Assembly: GCA_028285315.1 (NCBI GenBank)
Contig: JANQPU010000081.1
Location: forward strand, 1 to 43,041
Source of the DNA: Acaryochloris sp. IP29b_bin.176
Lineage (GTDB): Bacteria > Cyanobacteriota > Cyanobacteriia > Thermosynechococcales > Thermosynechococcaceae
Reading direction: 5' to 3'
Length of the DNA stretch: 43,041 nucleotides
In this document: piece after piece, positions 1 to 10,241 of the stretch
How the letters are laid out: each line of letters starts with the position of its first letter
Position numbering within the stretch: position 1 is the stretch's first letter
Program-made: the position numbers and the translations under genes
Notes under the pieces: model-generated
Seen by the model: the letters and a program-made list of their open reading frames with translations, nothing else
What the model was told of the DNA's origin: nothing
Database searches by the model: none

Positions 1-1002
1 AGTCTCCAAGAGTGTAATTTTGATTAGTGACTAAAGTAGGCTAGGAGAGGATTTCACAGATTTGAAAATTACGCTTGCAGGCACAGTTTGGTATGACAAC
101 TGTCAGGGAGCCAAAGCTAGGGCAAGGAAGTGTTGACATTGCAGATTCTGCTAGATTAAACCACCTATATCCTTACATTTGGTGGACCATCAAATAACCA
201 TGGATAAACCTTATAGATCTTCAAGTACTTATTAATAATTGACAGAGAAATATCTACAAGATAATACCGCTTTATTTTAGAGTGATATTGTTGAACTAAA
301 TCCAGAAAAACAATTGTCAATTCATTATTATGGCCAATATAAAAATAACGATCGACTCAAAATCCTTACTTGGTTCTTACTAAATCAGACTTTATCTTAC
401 CGTTTTGTGTAATCTGAGATCCTAAAATAGGGACATACACATAATTATTAGTTTGTAGCAGATAATACTATTGGGTAATGAGTAAAGTTGCGCTTTTGAT
501 AATGCCAAGGAAATTCAACTAACGGCTATTGAGGCTTAGAGCCACCAGTTCATCAAATAATATCCGTATTGAAAGTAAGGCCAGTATCATCAAGATGTAA
601 GGAGCTATACTCTTAACTCTAAAGGCAATAATCATCGTTACTCCCATTACATTGCGATATTCAAATTTTATTCAAACTATAGGAAAATTAAACTCCTGAC
701 AATCCAGTCAATTCAAGCCAAACTCAGTCTTATTAGGTCCTTCATTCGCTTAATTTTTAACTTGTTCTCAATCTCTCATTCCCATCAAATGACTCGCGCA
801 CCCTATCATCAAGCTACTCAGCAAGTAGGGAATTTTAGGCTATGTGATCTGAGTCAATTACAATCCTTCACAAACAAGTTATTCTAGAGGCGTATAAATT
901 TCACTAATCCCTTACTCCTTGATATTGGCATCCTTAGCGACGACTCAAACTGCAATAAGGGTCAGCATTTAGTTTTAGTTATTTATTTACCCCAAAAAGG
1001 CG
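1..1002. other. Gene-free A+T-rich stretch
   Basis: No open frame of useful length or recognisable motif was found on either strand; stops are frequent in all frames. It precedes the Wzz/Wzc-type gene and must hold its promoter, which I cannot place with confidence. It could be decayed sequence at the edge of a polysaccharide locus, but no specific ancestor is recognisable. Confidence 0.5.
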
Positions 1003-3342
1003 ATGAAACCTAGCCCTAACTCAAAAATGGCGAGATTACAGCGACTGGAGACTATCAAGGAAACGCCCTCTCCAGCTTTAACGCTTCTTCCCCAATCCTT
1101 TCAAGCAGGTGCAGAAGATGAGGGAGGGTTGAATCTTGGACAACTGTTTGGAGCTATTCGTCGACGGTTCCCTGTTGTTGTTTTAGTCACTGCCACTGTC
1201 GCAGTTTCAACACTGTATTGGAGTCGTACCCGACCATCCTCTTATCAAGGTCAATTCCGCATCCTGATTGAGCCTGTCACTGCGGAAAGTGAAGTTGTGT
1301 CCGCTATTAGTGGCACAAGTACCCCTGTTCAGAACCAAGACTTAGGAGATACTCAGGCTTCACAAACCGTTCTCGATTACCCAACCCAGATTCAGATTCT
1401 CCTTAGCCCTCAGATTCTCCAACCTATTGCAGACAAACTGAACTCTCAGTATCCCGATCTAACCTATAAGAGGTTAGCGAAAAAATTAACCATCGAGCGT
1501 GTGACTGAGCAAAAAGCTCCAACAAAGATTTTGTCGATTACCCTCGACGCTAGCGATCCTGAGTCTGCAAAAAACATTTCGAAAGAAGTTGCTCAGCAAT
1601 ATAAAAACTACAGCGTTAATGAGCGACAAACCAATTTAAGACGAGCTATTCAGTTCGTTGATCGGGAATTGCCCAAGGCTGAGGGGCAAGTTCGCCAGTT
1701 TGAACAACTCTTGCAACGGTTTCGAGAACAATATCAACTGCTGGATCCTGCTACTTTCGGAGGTCAAGTTTCCTCCCAAGCCGGAGCCATTCAAGGTCAG
1801 TTGGCAGAAAATCAAATTCAGTTAATGGAGACTCGTCAGTTATACACGACTCTCCAACAGCAACTGCAGCTTTCACCTGCTGGCGCAGAAGCTGCAACGG
1901 TCTTAACAGAATCTCCGAGCTATCAGAAGTTGCGGACTCAGTTACAAGAAATAGAATCGCAACTAGCCATTCGGTCTGCAGAACTCACCAGTAATCATCC
2001 TGAAGTAGTTGATTTACGAGAACAACGAAATCAACTATTGCCCCTGATCAATCAAGCTGCCCGAAATAGTTTAGGCCAAAATCTATCCAGTACCATTCCT
2101 GATACTGCAGCTCTCCCCTACCAAAACTCTCTACGAAAGGGAATGAGTCAGCAATTTGTTGATGCAGCGGTGCAGCTTCAAGTTCTAGAGGCAAAGAGAC
2201 AGGGCATTTTGAGAGCCCAAAAATCTCTGCAGCAAAAAATGGGTCAGTTACCTGCCATTACCCGCCAATACGAAAACCTACAGCGGAAACTTCAGATTGC
2301 GAGTGATACCTATCGCAAATTTTTAGAAAAGCGAGAAGAGCTCTTAATTAATGCAGCCCGAAATGAAGTGCCCTGGGAGTTGTTAGGGGAACCTTCCGTA
2401 ACAACTGTTACTAACGCTAACCTATCGCGTGATTTGGCATTAGGAACAATGCTGGGGCTCCTATTGGGGATAGGTATTGCCATTCTTTTAGATAAAACAA
2501 ATGATGCCATCCATTCTTTACAGGATCTCCGGGCTGAATTGAAGCGTCCTATTCTAGGCATTATCCCTCAACAAAAGCAACTAGAAGAGACCCCCTTCTT
2601 GTCTTCGGAAAGTGATCTCTTGAGAAGCGAAGTCGGACTAGCTCTTCTGGAGCAAAAGGAGCAACCTTCACTGCTGAATAACGAGCAGTTCTCTTTTGCT
2701 AGCTTGAGTAACTTTGCAAACAACAAAAAGACTTCGGAATACTCCTACTCTCCATTCTTAGAAGCTTTTCGATCTCTTTACTCTCAGCTTCACTTGTTGA
2801 ATCCCGACTTGCCGATTTCTTCTCTTGTCATTTCATCCTGTTCACCCCAAGAGGGAAAAACCACGACTTCTATGCACCTTGCTCAGGCAGCAGCAGCAAT
2901 GGGAAGAAGAGTCTTGTTAGTGGATGCCGATTTACGGGCTCCCAGTCTCAGTCGTGTTCTGAATTTGCCCAACAGCCCTGGATTAAGTGATCTCATGGCA
3001 ACTGAAGGTAATCTTCAGTCCACAATTCATCCTCTTCCTGGCACGGAGAACCTCTTTATCCTTACCGCAGGGATGTTGCCATCGGATCCCACTCGCATAT
3101 TGGCTTCTCAAAAGATGCAAAAGCTGATGGGTGTTTTTGACGAGCAGTTTGATTTAGTCATCTACGATTGCCCTCCCTTAAACCTCGCAGATCCAACCAT
3201 TATTGCGCCTCAAACAGATGGATTAATGGTTGTTGCCCAGTTGGGGAGTGTTCCCAGAAGCCTCTTGAAGGAAAGCCTACGCATGTTGGAAATTGCTCAG
3301 ATTCCCATCTTAGGTGTAGTTGCTAATGGGATTAAGAACTAG
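1003..3342 (+). CDS. Wzz/Wzc-type polysaccharide co-polymerase with C-terminal BY-kinase-like ATPase domain
   Basis: This is probably an inner-membrane protein that controls chain length and export of exo- or capsular polysaccharide. The 779-residue chain has a Wzz-type N-terminal part: a first membrane segment at about residues 56-73, a long periplasmic stretch rich in coiled coil (about 210-450), and a second membrane segment at about 478-497. The cytoplasmic ATPase follows, with Walker A SCSPQEGKTT (612-621), Walker A' around RVLLVDADLRAP (636-647) and Walker B LVIYDCPP (718-725). These are hallmarks of bacterial tyrosine kinases of the Wzc/CapB type. The chain stops at GVVANGIKN, without the C-terminal tyrosine cluster usually autophosphorylated in Wzc, so kinase activity on itself is uncertain. 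The start ATG follows an AAAAGGCG stretch. The next gene is convergent. Confidence 0.88.
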   Translation: MKPSPNSKMARLQRLETIKETPSPALTLLPQSFQAGAEDEGGLNLGQLFGAIRRRFPVVVLVTATVAVSTLYWSRTRPSSYQGQFRILIEPVTAESEVVSAISGTSTPVQNQDLGDTQASQTVLDYPTQIQILLSPQILQPIADKLNSQYPDLTYKRLAKKLTIERVTEQKAPTKILSITLDASDPESAKNISKEVAQQYKNYSVNERQTNLRRAIQFVDRELPKAEGQVRQFEQLLQRFREQYQLLDPATFGGQVSSQAGAIQGQLAENQIQLMETRQLYTTLQQQLQLSPAGAEAATVLTESPSYQKLRTQLQEIESQLAIRSAELTSNHPEVVDLREQRNQLLPLINQAARNSLGQNLSSTIPDTAALPYQNSLRKGMSQQFVDAAVQLQVLEAKRQGILRAQKSLQQKMGQLPAITRQYENLQRKLQIASDTYRKFLEKREELLINAARNEVPWELLGEPSVTTVTNANLSRDLALGTMLGLLLGIGIAILLDKTNDAIHSLQDLRAELKRPILGIIPQQKQLEETPFLSSESDLLRSEVGLALLEQKEQPSLLNNEQFSFASLSNFANNKKTSEYSYSPFLEAFRSLYSQLHLLNPDLPISSLVISSCSPQEGKTTTSMHLAQAAAAMGRRVLLVDADLRAPSLSRVLNLPNSPGLSDLMATEGNLQSTIHPLPGTENLFILTAGMLPSDPTRILASQKMQKLMGVFDEQFDLVIYDCPPLNLADPTIIAPQTDGLMVVAQLGSVPRSLLKESLRMLEIAQIPILGVVANGIKN

Positions 3343-3403
3343 GCTTTATACCTGGCTATCAAGCCCTAACGACAGATAGGTTCTGAGCATTTGGTGAAGC
3401 TAC

Positions 3404-4348
3404 TTAGGTACATTGGACAGTGGCTCCTTTTCTATCCAAACTTAGGACCCGAGTTTCGACCGAGAGATTAGACGTTTGCCACTGATTGCGAATGGCATGT
3501 GCGATCGCATCTGCCGATTCAGGGCCGCTGAGCGCCAAAAGCGTAGGACCAGCCCCACTAATCACCAAACCGTAGGCTCCAGCTTCTAAGGCAGACTGAT
3601 AAGCCTCCACGAACCCAGGAATCAGTTTGAGACGATAGGGTTGATGCATTCTATCGTCTAATGCCGTTTTGAGCAGGTTTGCATTGGCTTGTTCTAGCCC
3701 TTTAATCAAAAAGCCGAGATGGGACATATTAAAAATCGCATCGTCATACCCACAGGTAGCAGGCAATGCATTGCGAGCTAGATCGGTTTTTAGCTCAAAG
3801 TCCGGGATAGCGACAATAGGGACCACCTCAGGGGACCAATCAATCGCACAGATCTGCCATTTGTCGCTTGTCAAGTCCTGGGTTGCCAAACAGCAGCCTC
3901 CAAGCATTGCAGGCACCACATTATCAGGATGGCCTTCCAGGTCAATAGCAAGTTGCAACAACTCTGATGAGTCTAAAGGACGGTTGGCAAGTTCATTGCC
4001 TCCTATCAAGCCCGCAACAATCGCCGTGGCTGAGCTGCCTAGCCCTCTTGCCTGGGGAATGTCTAAAGAGATATCGATCTTGATCGCAGGTGGCGTCTGG
4101 CCCAGATGTTGGTAGATTGCAGCAAAGGCCCGATAAACTAAGTTTTGTGCATTCGTAGGGAGTTGCTCAGCTCCATACCCCGTCACCTGAATGATTAACT
4201 GACTGGATTCAGAAGAAGCGGAAGACACCAGTGGTGTAAATTGAAAGCGATTGTAGAGGGAGAGGGCTGCCCCTAAACAGTCAAACCCCGGACCAATATT
4301 GGCCGTAGTAGCAGGGACCTGGATATCTAATGCTTGAGTGTTCAACAT
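3404..4348 (-). CDS. thrB: Homoserine kinase (GHMP kinase family)
   Basis: ThrB phosphorylates L-homoserine with ATP in the penultimate step of threonine synthesis, in the cytoplasm. The 314-residue protein has the family-normal length. It shows the N-terminal substrate motif VPATTANIGPGFDCLG (11-26), the GHMP ATP-binding loop PQARGLGSSATA (98-109), and a glycine-rich C-terminal motif ISGAGPTLLAL. The gene stands alone, convergent with the Wzc-like gene (61-base gap) and divergent from the M16 peptidase gene, with about 230 bases between the two starts for both promoters. Confidence 0.95.
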   Translation of the reverse strand: MLNTQALDIQVPATTANIGPGFDCLGAALSLYNRFQFTPLVSSASSESSQLIIQVTGYGAEQLPTNAQNLVYRAFAAIYQHLGQTPPAIKIDISLDIPQARGLGSSATAIVAGLIGGNELANRPLDSSELLQLAIDLEGHPDNVVPAMLGGCCLATQDLTSDKWQICAIDWSPEVVPIVAIPDFELKTDLARNALPATCGYDDAIFNMSHLGFLIKGLEQANANLLKTALDDRMHQPYRLKLIPGFVEAYQSALEAGAYGLVISGAGPTLLALSGPESADAIAHAIRNQWQTSNLSVETRVLSLDRKGATVQCT

Positions 4349-4579
4349 TAATGATGGCGTGCTGAGAGTATAAAGATACAGAGGGTTTGAACTAAGGTTT
4401 TTCAGCCATCTTGTAGACTGATGGTTTATAGTAACTTCTCACAAAACTGCACTAAAACAGGTAAGTTGATGTCAGGATTGATCAGCCTCAGTCCGGAGCA
4501 ATTCTTATACCCTTGATTCGTTAATCTTCAAAACAATACACAATCATTTTCTTGTTTCCAAAGGGACTAATCATCGTTG

Positions 4580-5893
4580 ATGTGGTTTAATCACAACCCT
4601 GCTGAGATCAGGCACCCTGCCCAAGCAATAGGGTCAGCTCAAGCCTATCCAGTCAATTGCACCTGTTTAGAGAACGGATTAACACTCCTGCATCAATACA
4701 TTCCATTAGCTCCAGTGGTTACCGTTGACATTTGGGTCAATGCAGGGGCAACCACAGAACCTGAGACAATACCAGGTTTAGCTCACGTCTTAGAGCACAT
4801 GATTTTCAAAGGCACTGAAACGGTTTCCCATCAAGAATTTGACAGATTACTGGAGCGACAGGGTGGTGTCGTTAACGCCGCCACAGGCTATGATTACGCT
4901 CATTTCTACATCGTGACCCTAGCCGATAGGTTAGAGCAGAGCTTCGTCCAGTTTGTGGAACTCTTGATGCATGCGGCAATTCCTGAATCAGAATTTATGC
5001 AGGAAAAGGAGATCATTCGCGCAGAAATTGATCAGGCCTACGATAATCCCGACTGGGTCGTCTATCAATCCGCTCGCCAACTTTTATTCCCTAATCATCC
5101 CTACGGTCGTCCTGTATTGGGTTTGCCTGAGTTTCCCCCCCTCCTCTCTGCTGCCCATACACGAGCCTTTCACCATCAGCTTTATCGGCCAGAAAATATG
5201 ACGATTGTCCTGGTCGGCGATCTGACTCAGGAACAAGCAATGGACCTCGTGTATAAGCACTGTCATTGGCCCTACGTTTCTTGCACAAAGGAACGGTTGA
5301 CGACGAAACTTCCCCCTGTGCCTCTGTACCAAAGAAGCCATCATGCCATGGAAACCACAGGAATCAGCCAAGCTCGGATGACCATGGCTTGGTTAGGACC
5401 AGGAGTGAGTGTGAAAGAGCAGGGGTATGGATTCGATCTGCTATCGGTTTTGTTAACAGGGGGACGAACCTCCCGTTTAGTAGCAGATTTATTGGAGCAG
5501 CGGGGTTGGATTCATGACATTCACAGTGAGTTTTTCCTCCAACGGGAAGGAGGATGCTTCACGCTCTCAGTCTGGCTCGACCCTGATTATCTAGAGGTTG
5601 TAGAAACAGTGATTTGTCAGCATTTATACCAGTTGAGGGAAACCTGCATTCCAGAGGAAGAATTACGACGATGCCAACAACTCGTGGTGAATGATTTTAT
5701 CTTTGGCACAGAAATGATTAACCAGTTGGCTGGACTGTATGGGTATTACAGTATATTGGGCGAATTGGAACAAGCCTTTACCTATCCCAAGTTGATTCAA
5801 TCCCTTGAGCCCAAAAACATACAGCAGCTTGCCCAAAGATACCTTTCTCCCAACTCCTATGCTGTCACCACATTGACCCCGCCTGCTACTTGA
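4580..5893 (+). CDS. M16 family zinc peptidase, catalytic member
   Basis: This is a processing-peptidase-like (pitrilysin/insulinase clan) metalloprotease, likely acting on small or unfolded peptides. The inverted zinc motif HVLEH lies at about residues 69-73 when counted from the ATG. It is followed 76 residues later by the third ligand Glu in the EKEIIRAEID stretch, so the active site looks complete. The ATG at 4580 is preferred to an in-frame TTG one codon earlier. The gene is followed after 22 bases by a second M16 gene lacking the zinc motif. Such active/inactive pairs usually form heterodimers, like mitochondrial processing peptidase beta and alpha. The natural substrate is unknown. Confidence 0.9.
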   Translation: MWFNHNPAEIRHPAQAIGSAQAYPVNCTCLENGLTLLHQYIPLAPVVTVDIWVNAGATTEPETIPGLAHVLEHMIFKGTETVSHQEFDRLLERQGGVVNAATGYDYAHFYIVTLADRLEQSFVQFVELLMHAAIPESEFMQEKEIIRAEIDQAYDNPDWVVYQSARQLLFPNHPYGRPVLGLPEFPPLLSAAHTRAFHHQLYRPENMTIVLVGDLTQEQAMDLVYKHCHWPYVSCTKERLTTKLPPVPLYQRSHHAMETTGISQARMTMAWLGPGVSVKEQGYGFDLLSVLLTGGRTSRLVADLLEQRGWIHDIHSEFFLQREGGCFTLSVWLDPDYLEVVETVICQHLYQLRETCIPEEELRRCQQLVVNDFIFGTEMINQLAGLYGYYSILGELEQAFTYPKLIQSLEPKNIQQLAQRYLSPNSYAVTTLTPPAT

Positions 5894-5915
5894 TCTGCTC
5901 CCCACCATTTGATGA

Positions 5916-7247
5916 ATGTCGTCTAGTCCCTCGCCTACCACCTCTGTGCCCGTTACCTCAGGTTTGCTCTGCCAGAAATTTGAGTTAGCAAATGGGCTAG
6001 TGGTGCTGATTACTGAAAACCAGATTGCTAATATCGTCGCAGCTCGAATTTTTGTGGGTGCTGGCAGTATTCGAGAGGTAACGGAACAAGCAGGGTTAGC
6101 CTATTTGATGGCCGCAACGCTGACGAAAGGAACGGTTCGTTTCTCTTCGGCTGAAATTGCTGAGCAGGTGGAATCAGTGGGAGCTAGCTTAGGGATAGAG
6201 CGGGCACCTGACTATTTTTTACTGAGTTTGAAAACCGTTGCCAATGACTTCTTAGACATCCTCACCCTGGCAGCAGAGTTGCTCCGATATCCCTCTTTCC
6301 CAGAGCCTGAGGTGGAGTTGGAAAAGAAGCTGGCGCTGCAATCTATTCGTTCTCAACAAGAGCAGCCCTTCACAATGGCCTTGAAAGGTCTGCGGCAGTC
6401 CCTTTATCCTCAAGGGCATCCCTATACCCAAATAGGTCCCGGCGATCCAGGCCCCATAGCGCAAATCCAGTCGGCTGATCTCCACCAGTACCATCAGACG
6501 TATTTTCGACCGGACAATGTGGTGATTAGCCTCTCGGGCAATCTGAAGGCGGCGGCGGCGGTGCAGTTTTGCCAAAAAGTGTTGGGGGATTGGCAAACTC
6601 CTGAACAACAATTGCCGCCACCTGAAGGTTTAGAGCAAGCAGCGAAAGGGCTCCTCTCGACTACCGCTGGATCTAATATTTCAGTTATGACTCAGCCCAC
6701 TCAGCAAAGTATTGTCATGCTGGGCCATCTGGCCCCTTCCGTGCAGGAGCCGGACTATGCCGCGCTGAAACTGCTGTACATCTACTTGTGTAGTGGCCTT
6801 TCTAGCCGTTTGTTTGTTGAACTACGAGAAAAACAGGGTCTAGCCTATGAAGTCTCGGGTTTTTATCCCACGCGTCTGGGACCATCACAGTTTGTCGTTT
6901 ACCTGGGAACTGCTACGGATAATACTGCGATCGCACTCTCCAAACTCCAAGCTGAAATCAATCGTCTTCGCCAGCAGCCACTCTCTAGCGAGGAGCTGGA
7001 AACTGCCAAGAGTAAGCTCCTGGGTCAATATGTTTTGGGCAAACAAAGCAATGCTCAATTGGCCCACCTGATGGGCTGGTACGAAGCCTTGGGATTAGGC
7101 ATCCACTACGATCAGACCTTCCCCAATCAAATTGCCAGTCTGGATGCTGAAAGAGTCTATCAAGCGGCTTGTCAACACCTGCAACAATCCCATATTTCCC
7201 TGGTCGGTTCGGAAGCGGCTGTGCAGCCTTGGCTGACTCCCTCCTAA
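5916..7247 (+). CDS. M16 family peptidase-like protein, non-catalytic partner
   Basis: The 443-residue protein aligns with the M16 fold. At the place of HxxEH it has GLAYLMAATLTKGT (60-73), so both zinc histidines and the catalytic glutamate are missing. The C-terminal half keeps the M16 arginine/tyrosine region (SSRLFVELREKQGLAYEV), which in paired enzymes helps substrate binding in the partner. It lies 22 bases after the catalytic member and is surely co-transcribed with it, so I infer a heterodimer. Its stop codon overlaps the stop of the convergent sipA gene by four bases. Confidence 0.88.
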   Translation: MSSSPSPTTSVPVTSGLLCQKFELANGLVVLITENQIANIVAARIFVGAGSIREVTEQAGLAYLMAATLTKGTVRFSSAEIAEQVESVGASLGIERAPDYFLLSLKTVANDFLDILTLAAELLRYPSFPEPEVELEKKLALQSIRSQQEQPFTMALKGLRQSLYPQGHPYTQIGPGDPGPIAQIQSADLHQYHQTYFRPDNVVISLSGNLKAAAAVQFCQKVLGDWQTPEQQLPPPEGLEQAAKGLLSTTAGSNISVMTQPTQQSIVMLGHLAPSVQEPDYAALKLLYIYLCSGLSSRLFVELREKQGLAYEVSGFYPTRLGPSQFVVYLGTATDNTAIALSKLQAEINRLRQQPLSSEELETAKSKLLGQYVLGKQSNAQLAHLMGWYEALGLGIHYDQTFPNQIASLDAERVYQAACQHLQQSHISLVGSEAAVQPWLTPS

Positions 7248-7480
7248 TCGGCGGAGTCTACTTTTTCTAAATATTGACTGCTGAGCAAATAAGCGCCATT
7301 CTCCATACGCACACTCCAGTAATCACCGGGTTCTCGGCTCAAGACCGTGCCTTCTTCGCCGACGCGAATCACATCCGGGGGTCGCAGCATGGACATCGGT
7401 TCTGCCGTTTTGACATAGGGTGGGAGCGCGACGATTCGAATGCGATCACCAACATCAATAGATTCAGGAGATTCAGACAT
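7244..7480 (-). CDS. sipA: SipA-like regulatory protein (DUF3148)
   Basis: The 78-residue protein has the conserved run IRIVALPPYVKTAEPMSMLR followed by PDVIRVGEEGTV and YWSVRMENGAYLLSSQYLE. This matches the SipA/DUF3148 family known from cyanobacteria. In Synechococcus, SipA binds the histidine kinase NblS (Hik33) and modulates stress and high-light signalling to RpaB. The SH3-like barrel expected for the family fits the length. The gene is convergent with the M16 pair, sharing the four bases CTAA, and divergent from folD (135 bases between starts). The assignment rests on recalled family similarity. Confidence 0.85.
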   Translation of the reverse strand: MSESPESIDVGDRIRIVALPPYVKTAEPMSMLRPPDVIRVGEEGTVLSREPGDYWSVRMENGAYLLSSQYLEKVDSAD

Positions 7481-7615
7481 AGTTGAGGACGACTTTCCGA
7501 GGGCAAAGGATCAACCGAAGCAAAACATTGACCCTTAGGTTAAGACTATCCCAAATTCTAAGGTAAGCCGATACAATCGAGAAGCACTTTTACCCCAGTC
7601 AGAAGGACGTTACCG

Positions 7616-8503
7616 ATGCCTGCTGAGTCTTCCAAGCTGCTTGATGGCAAAAGACTGGCTCTGCAAATTCAGGAAGAGCTGACCGCCCAAATCCAAACAC
7701 TGCAAGCAGAAATAGGTCGTCCACCAGGCTTGGCAGTGTTGATGGTGGGCGATAACCCGGCCAGTGCAGCCTATGTCCGCAATAAAGAGCGGGCCTGTAA
7801 ACGGGTCGGGATTGCATCCTTTGGTCACCATTTCCCTACAGAGGTGACCTTTGATGAAGTGAAGCAAACCATCCATGACTTAAACGCCAATCCTCAAGTG
7901 GATGGCATTCTAGTGCAGCTACCCTTGCCCCCCCATCTAGATGCCACGGCTTTACTCTACGAAATTGATCCTGATAAAGATGTCGATGGTCTGCATCCGC
8001 TCAATTTGGGACGCCTGGTCCGGGGAGAGCCTGGTTTGCGAAGCTGTACTCCTGCAGGGGTGATGCAATTGTTGGCTGCCTATGAGGTTGAGTTGTCCGG
8101 TAAGCATGCTGTTGTGATTGGTCGCAGTATTTTGGTGGGTAAACCCGTGTCTCTGATGCTGTTAGCAGCGAATGCCACGGTGACGATGGCCCATTCTCGC
8201 ACCCCTGACTTGGCAACCGTTACGCGCACGGCTGACGTGTTAGTTGCCGCAGTCGGGAAGCCAGGACTGATTACGACGGAGATGGTCAAGCCGGGCGCTG
8301 TGGTAATTGATGTGGGGATTAACCGACAAGAAGTCGAGGGGAAAGCGCGATTGGTGGGGGATGTGGATTTTGCCTCCGTTCAGCCTCACAGTTCAGGGAT
8401 TACGCCTGTACCCGGAGGCGTGGGTCCGATGACCGTATCTATGCTCTTAGAGAATACCGTGTGGAGTTATAGGCAACGGCACAAAGGATCATACAATAGT
8501 TGA
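7616..8503 (+). CDS. folD: Bifunctional methylene-THF dehydrogenase / methenyl-THF cyclohydrolase
   Basis: FolD interconverts 5,10-methylene-, methenyl- and 10-formyl-tetrahydrofolate, feeding purine and fMet-tRNA synthesis. The 295-residue protein carries the family's signatures: [14 protein letters not shown] with the catalytic lysine (Y53, K57), [14 protein letters not shown], the NADP-binding region [14 protein letters not shown], and the C-terminal [17 protein letters not shown]. The length is normal. It is followed by crtE (113-base gap) and a DUF212 gene in the same direction, an arrangement I recall from other cyanobacteria. Confidence 0.96.
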   Translation: MPAESSKLLDGKRLALQIQEELTAQIQTLQAEIGRPPGLAVLMVGDNPASAAYVRNKERACKRVGIASFGHHFPTEVTFDEVKQTIHDLNANPQVDGILVQLPLPPHLDATALLYEIDPDKDVDGLHPLNLGRLVRGEPGLRSCTPAGVMQLLAAYEVELSGKHAVVIGRSILVGKPVSLMLLAANATVTMAHSRTPDLATVTRTADVLVAAVGKPGLITTEMVKPGAVVIDVGINRQEVEGKARLVGDVDFASVQPHSSGITPVPGGVGPMTVSMLLENTVWSYRQRHKGSYNS

Positions 8504-8616
8504 ACTGGCCTCATGGTTGAGATTGCACTGAATCACTGCTTTCGACAACTAGAGGGCTTTTTTTGCCCGACTTAGGGTGACCATGCCATCGTCAAAGATC
8601 ATGAAGGATCACTAGG

Positions 8617-9567
8617 ATGATATCCGCTGACAACCCTCAGAAAACCTCTTCTACTCAAGATTTGTCTGCTTCAATCCCCTCCAACTTTAACCTCGTAGAC
8701 TATCTCTCTCAGCGGCGAGCACTTGTGGAGGCCGCTTTGGATGCCTCGATTCCTGTGGTCTACCCCGAAAAAATTTATGAGGCCATGCGGTACTCCTTGA
8801 TGGCGGGAGGGAAACGCCTCCGACCGATTTTGTGCTTGGCAGCCTGTGAACTCGCCGGAGGCACCATCGAAATGGCGATGCCTACGGCCTGTGCTTTAGA
8901 AATGATCCATACCATGTCGCTGATTCATGACGATCTACCCGCCATGGATAATGATGACTTCCGACGCGGCAAGCCCACCAACCATAAGCAATATGGCGAA
9001 GACATCGCTATTCTGGCAGGAGATGGGTTACTCGCCTATGCCTATGAACATGTGGCGATTCAGACTCAGCAAGTCCCACCAGAGCGAGTCTTGAAAGTCG
9101 TTGCCCGTCTGGGTCATGCGGTGGCTGCCACGGGTTTAGTGGGCGGTCAAGTCGTGGATCTGGAATCAGAGGGAGCAGCAGATGTAACCCTCTCGACCTT
9201 GAATTTTATCCATGCTCATAAAACGGGTGCATTGCTGGAAGCGTCGGTCTTATCTGGAGCAGAGCTGGCAGGAGCTGATCAGGAGCTTCTGGATCGATGC
9301 TCTAAGTATGCGCGTAATATTGGTCTGGCCTTCCAAATTATTGATGATGTGTTGGATGTAACGGCCACTAGTGAAAAACTAGGTAAAACAGCAGGGAAAG
9401 ATGTGGATGCTCAAAAAGCCACTTATCCCAGCCTTTGGGGAATTCCAGAGTCGAAGCGGCAAGCCCAACACTTGATCGAGGAAGCGAAAGCAGAGTTAGC
9501 AATCTATGGTGAGCAGTCGGCACCTTTGAGAGCCCTGGCTGATTTCATTACCACTCGTCAATCCTAG
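8617..9567 (+). CDS. crtE: Geranylgeranyl diphosphate synthase
   Basis: This trans-isoprenyl diphosphate synthase condenses isopentenyl diphosphate with allylic primers to give the C20 precursor of carotenoids, the phytyl chain of chlorophyll, and quinones. The first aspartate-rich motif DDLPAMD is at residues 105-111 and the second, DDVLD, at 243-247. GGKRLRP near residue 64 binds isopentenyl diphosphate, and KTGALLEAS is also typical. The length of 316 suits cyanobacterial CrtE. The start ATG sits at the end of an 18-base element that recurs upstream of chlH (see findings). Confidence 0.93.
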   Translation: MISADNPQKTSSTQDLSASIPSNFNLVDYLSQRRALVEAALDASIPVVYPEKIYEAMRYSLMAGGKRLRPILCLAACELAGGTIEMAMPTACALEMIHTMSLIHDDLPAMDNDDFRRGKPTNHKQYGEDIAILAGDGLLAYAYEHVAIQTQQVPPERVLKVVARLGHAVAATGLVGGQVVDLESEGAADVTLSTLNFIHAHKTGALLEASVLSGAELAGADQELLDRCSKYARNIGLAFQIIDDVLDVTATSEKLGKTAGKDVDAQKATYPSLWGIPESKRQAQHLIEEAKAELAIYGEQSAPLRALADFITTRQS

Positions 9568-9614
9568 ATTTTGTTTTAACCAACGAACTCCTGATCTCAG
9601 TTTCGAATATCAAC

Positions 9615-10079
9615 ATGCAGGATTTTGGCGATATTATTAACAACCAGGTCTTGCTGGTTTCCTTTGCGGCGAGTTTAATTGCTCAAAGTTTCAAGATTAT
9701 TATTGACTTCATTCAGAATGGCAAAATCAATTTCCGTGTTCTGGTGGAAACGGGAGGGATGCCAAGTTCCCATTCAGCCTTAGTGACAACTCTGGCCACC
9801 TGTGTGGGTCAAGTCCAAGGCTGGGGTAGTACTGAATTTGCGATCGCAACCATCTTTGCCATCATTGTCATGTACGATGCAGCAGGCGTCCGCCAAGCCG
9901 CAGGCAAGCAAGCTAAGGTCCTCAATCAGATTGTGGATGAGATGTTTCAGGAGCATCCCGAGTTTAATGAAGACCGCCTCAAAGAACTTCTCGGCCATAC
10001 TCCGGTACAAGTGATCGTCGGATCAATCCTGGGAGTTGGCATTGCTTGGCTGCTCGGTCCAACTGGTCTATTCTCCTAG
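9615..10079 (+). CDS. Divergent PAP2 (DUF212) family membrane protein
   Basis: The 154-residue protein has several hydrophobic segments and the family signature GGMPSSHSALVTTLAT followed by DAAGVRQAAGKQA and a C-terminal membrane helix. These correspond to the YuiD/DUF212 group, distant relatives of acid phosphatases of the PAP2 type. The PSSH histidine is retained, but no reaction has been assigned to this group that I can vouch for. It lies 47 bases after crtE in the same direction, which would suit handling of isoprenoid phosphates, although that is inference from position only. Confidence 0.85.
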   Translation: MQDFGDIINNQVLLVSFAASLIAQSFKIIIDFIQNGKINFRVLVETGGMPSSHSALVTTLATCVGQVQGWGSTEFAIATIFAIIVMYDAAGVRQAAGKQAKVLNQIVDEMFQEHPEFNEDRLKELLGHTPVQVIVGSILGVGIAWLLGPTGLFS

Positions 10080-10241
10080 GGTTGAAGTTGTCCCCACCTT
10101 GCACAGAATTAATCGTTTTACTCCCAATCAACAAGGAGATAGAGGTGCTGTTCTATTGAGCAGCCCAAAACTTCACTGCTAAAACTCATGAAAGATCATT
10201 AAGATTTAGAAAGAGACGTCAACCGATTTTAGGCTGCGAAG

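Noticed and set aside
3669-4115. Plus-strand open frame of 148 codons inside thrB
   Set aside because: It is antisense to a well-supported homoserine kinase gene and its composition is that of a mirror frame.
5084-5371. Minus-strand open frames within the first M16 gene
   Set aside because: They are antisense to a gene with a complete catalytic motif and show no family features.
8554-8568. GGGC-T7-GCCC hairpin after folD as a terminator
   Set aside because: The stem has only four pairs and the T run is in the loop, not after the stem, so it does not fit an intrinsic terminator.
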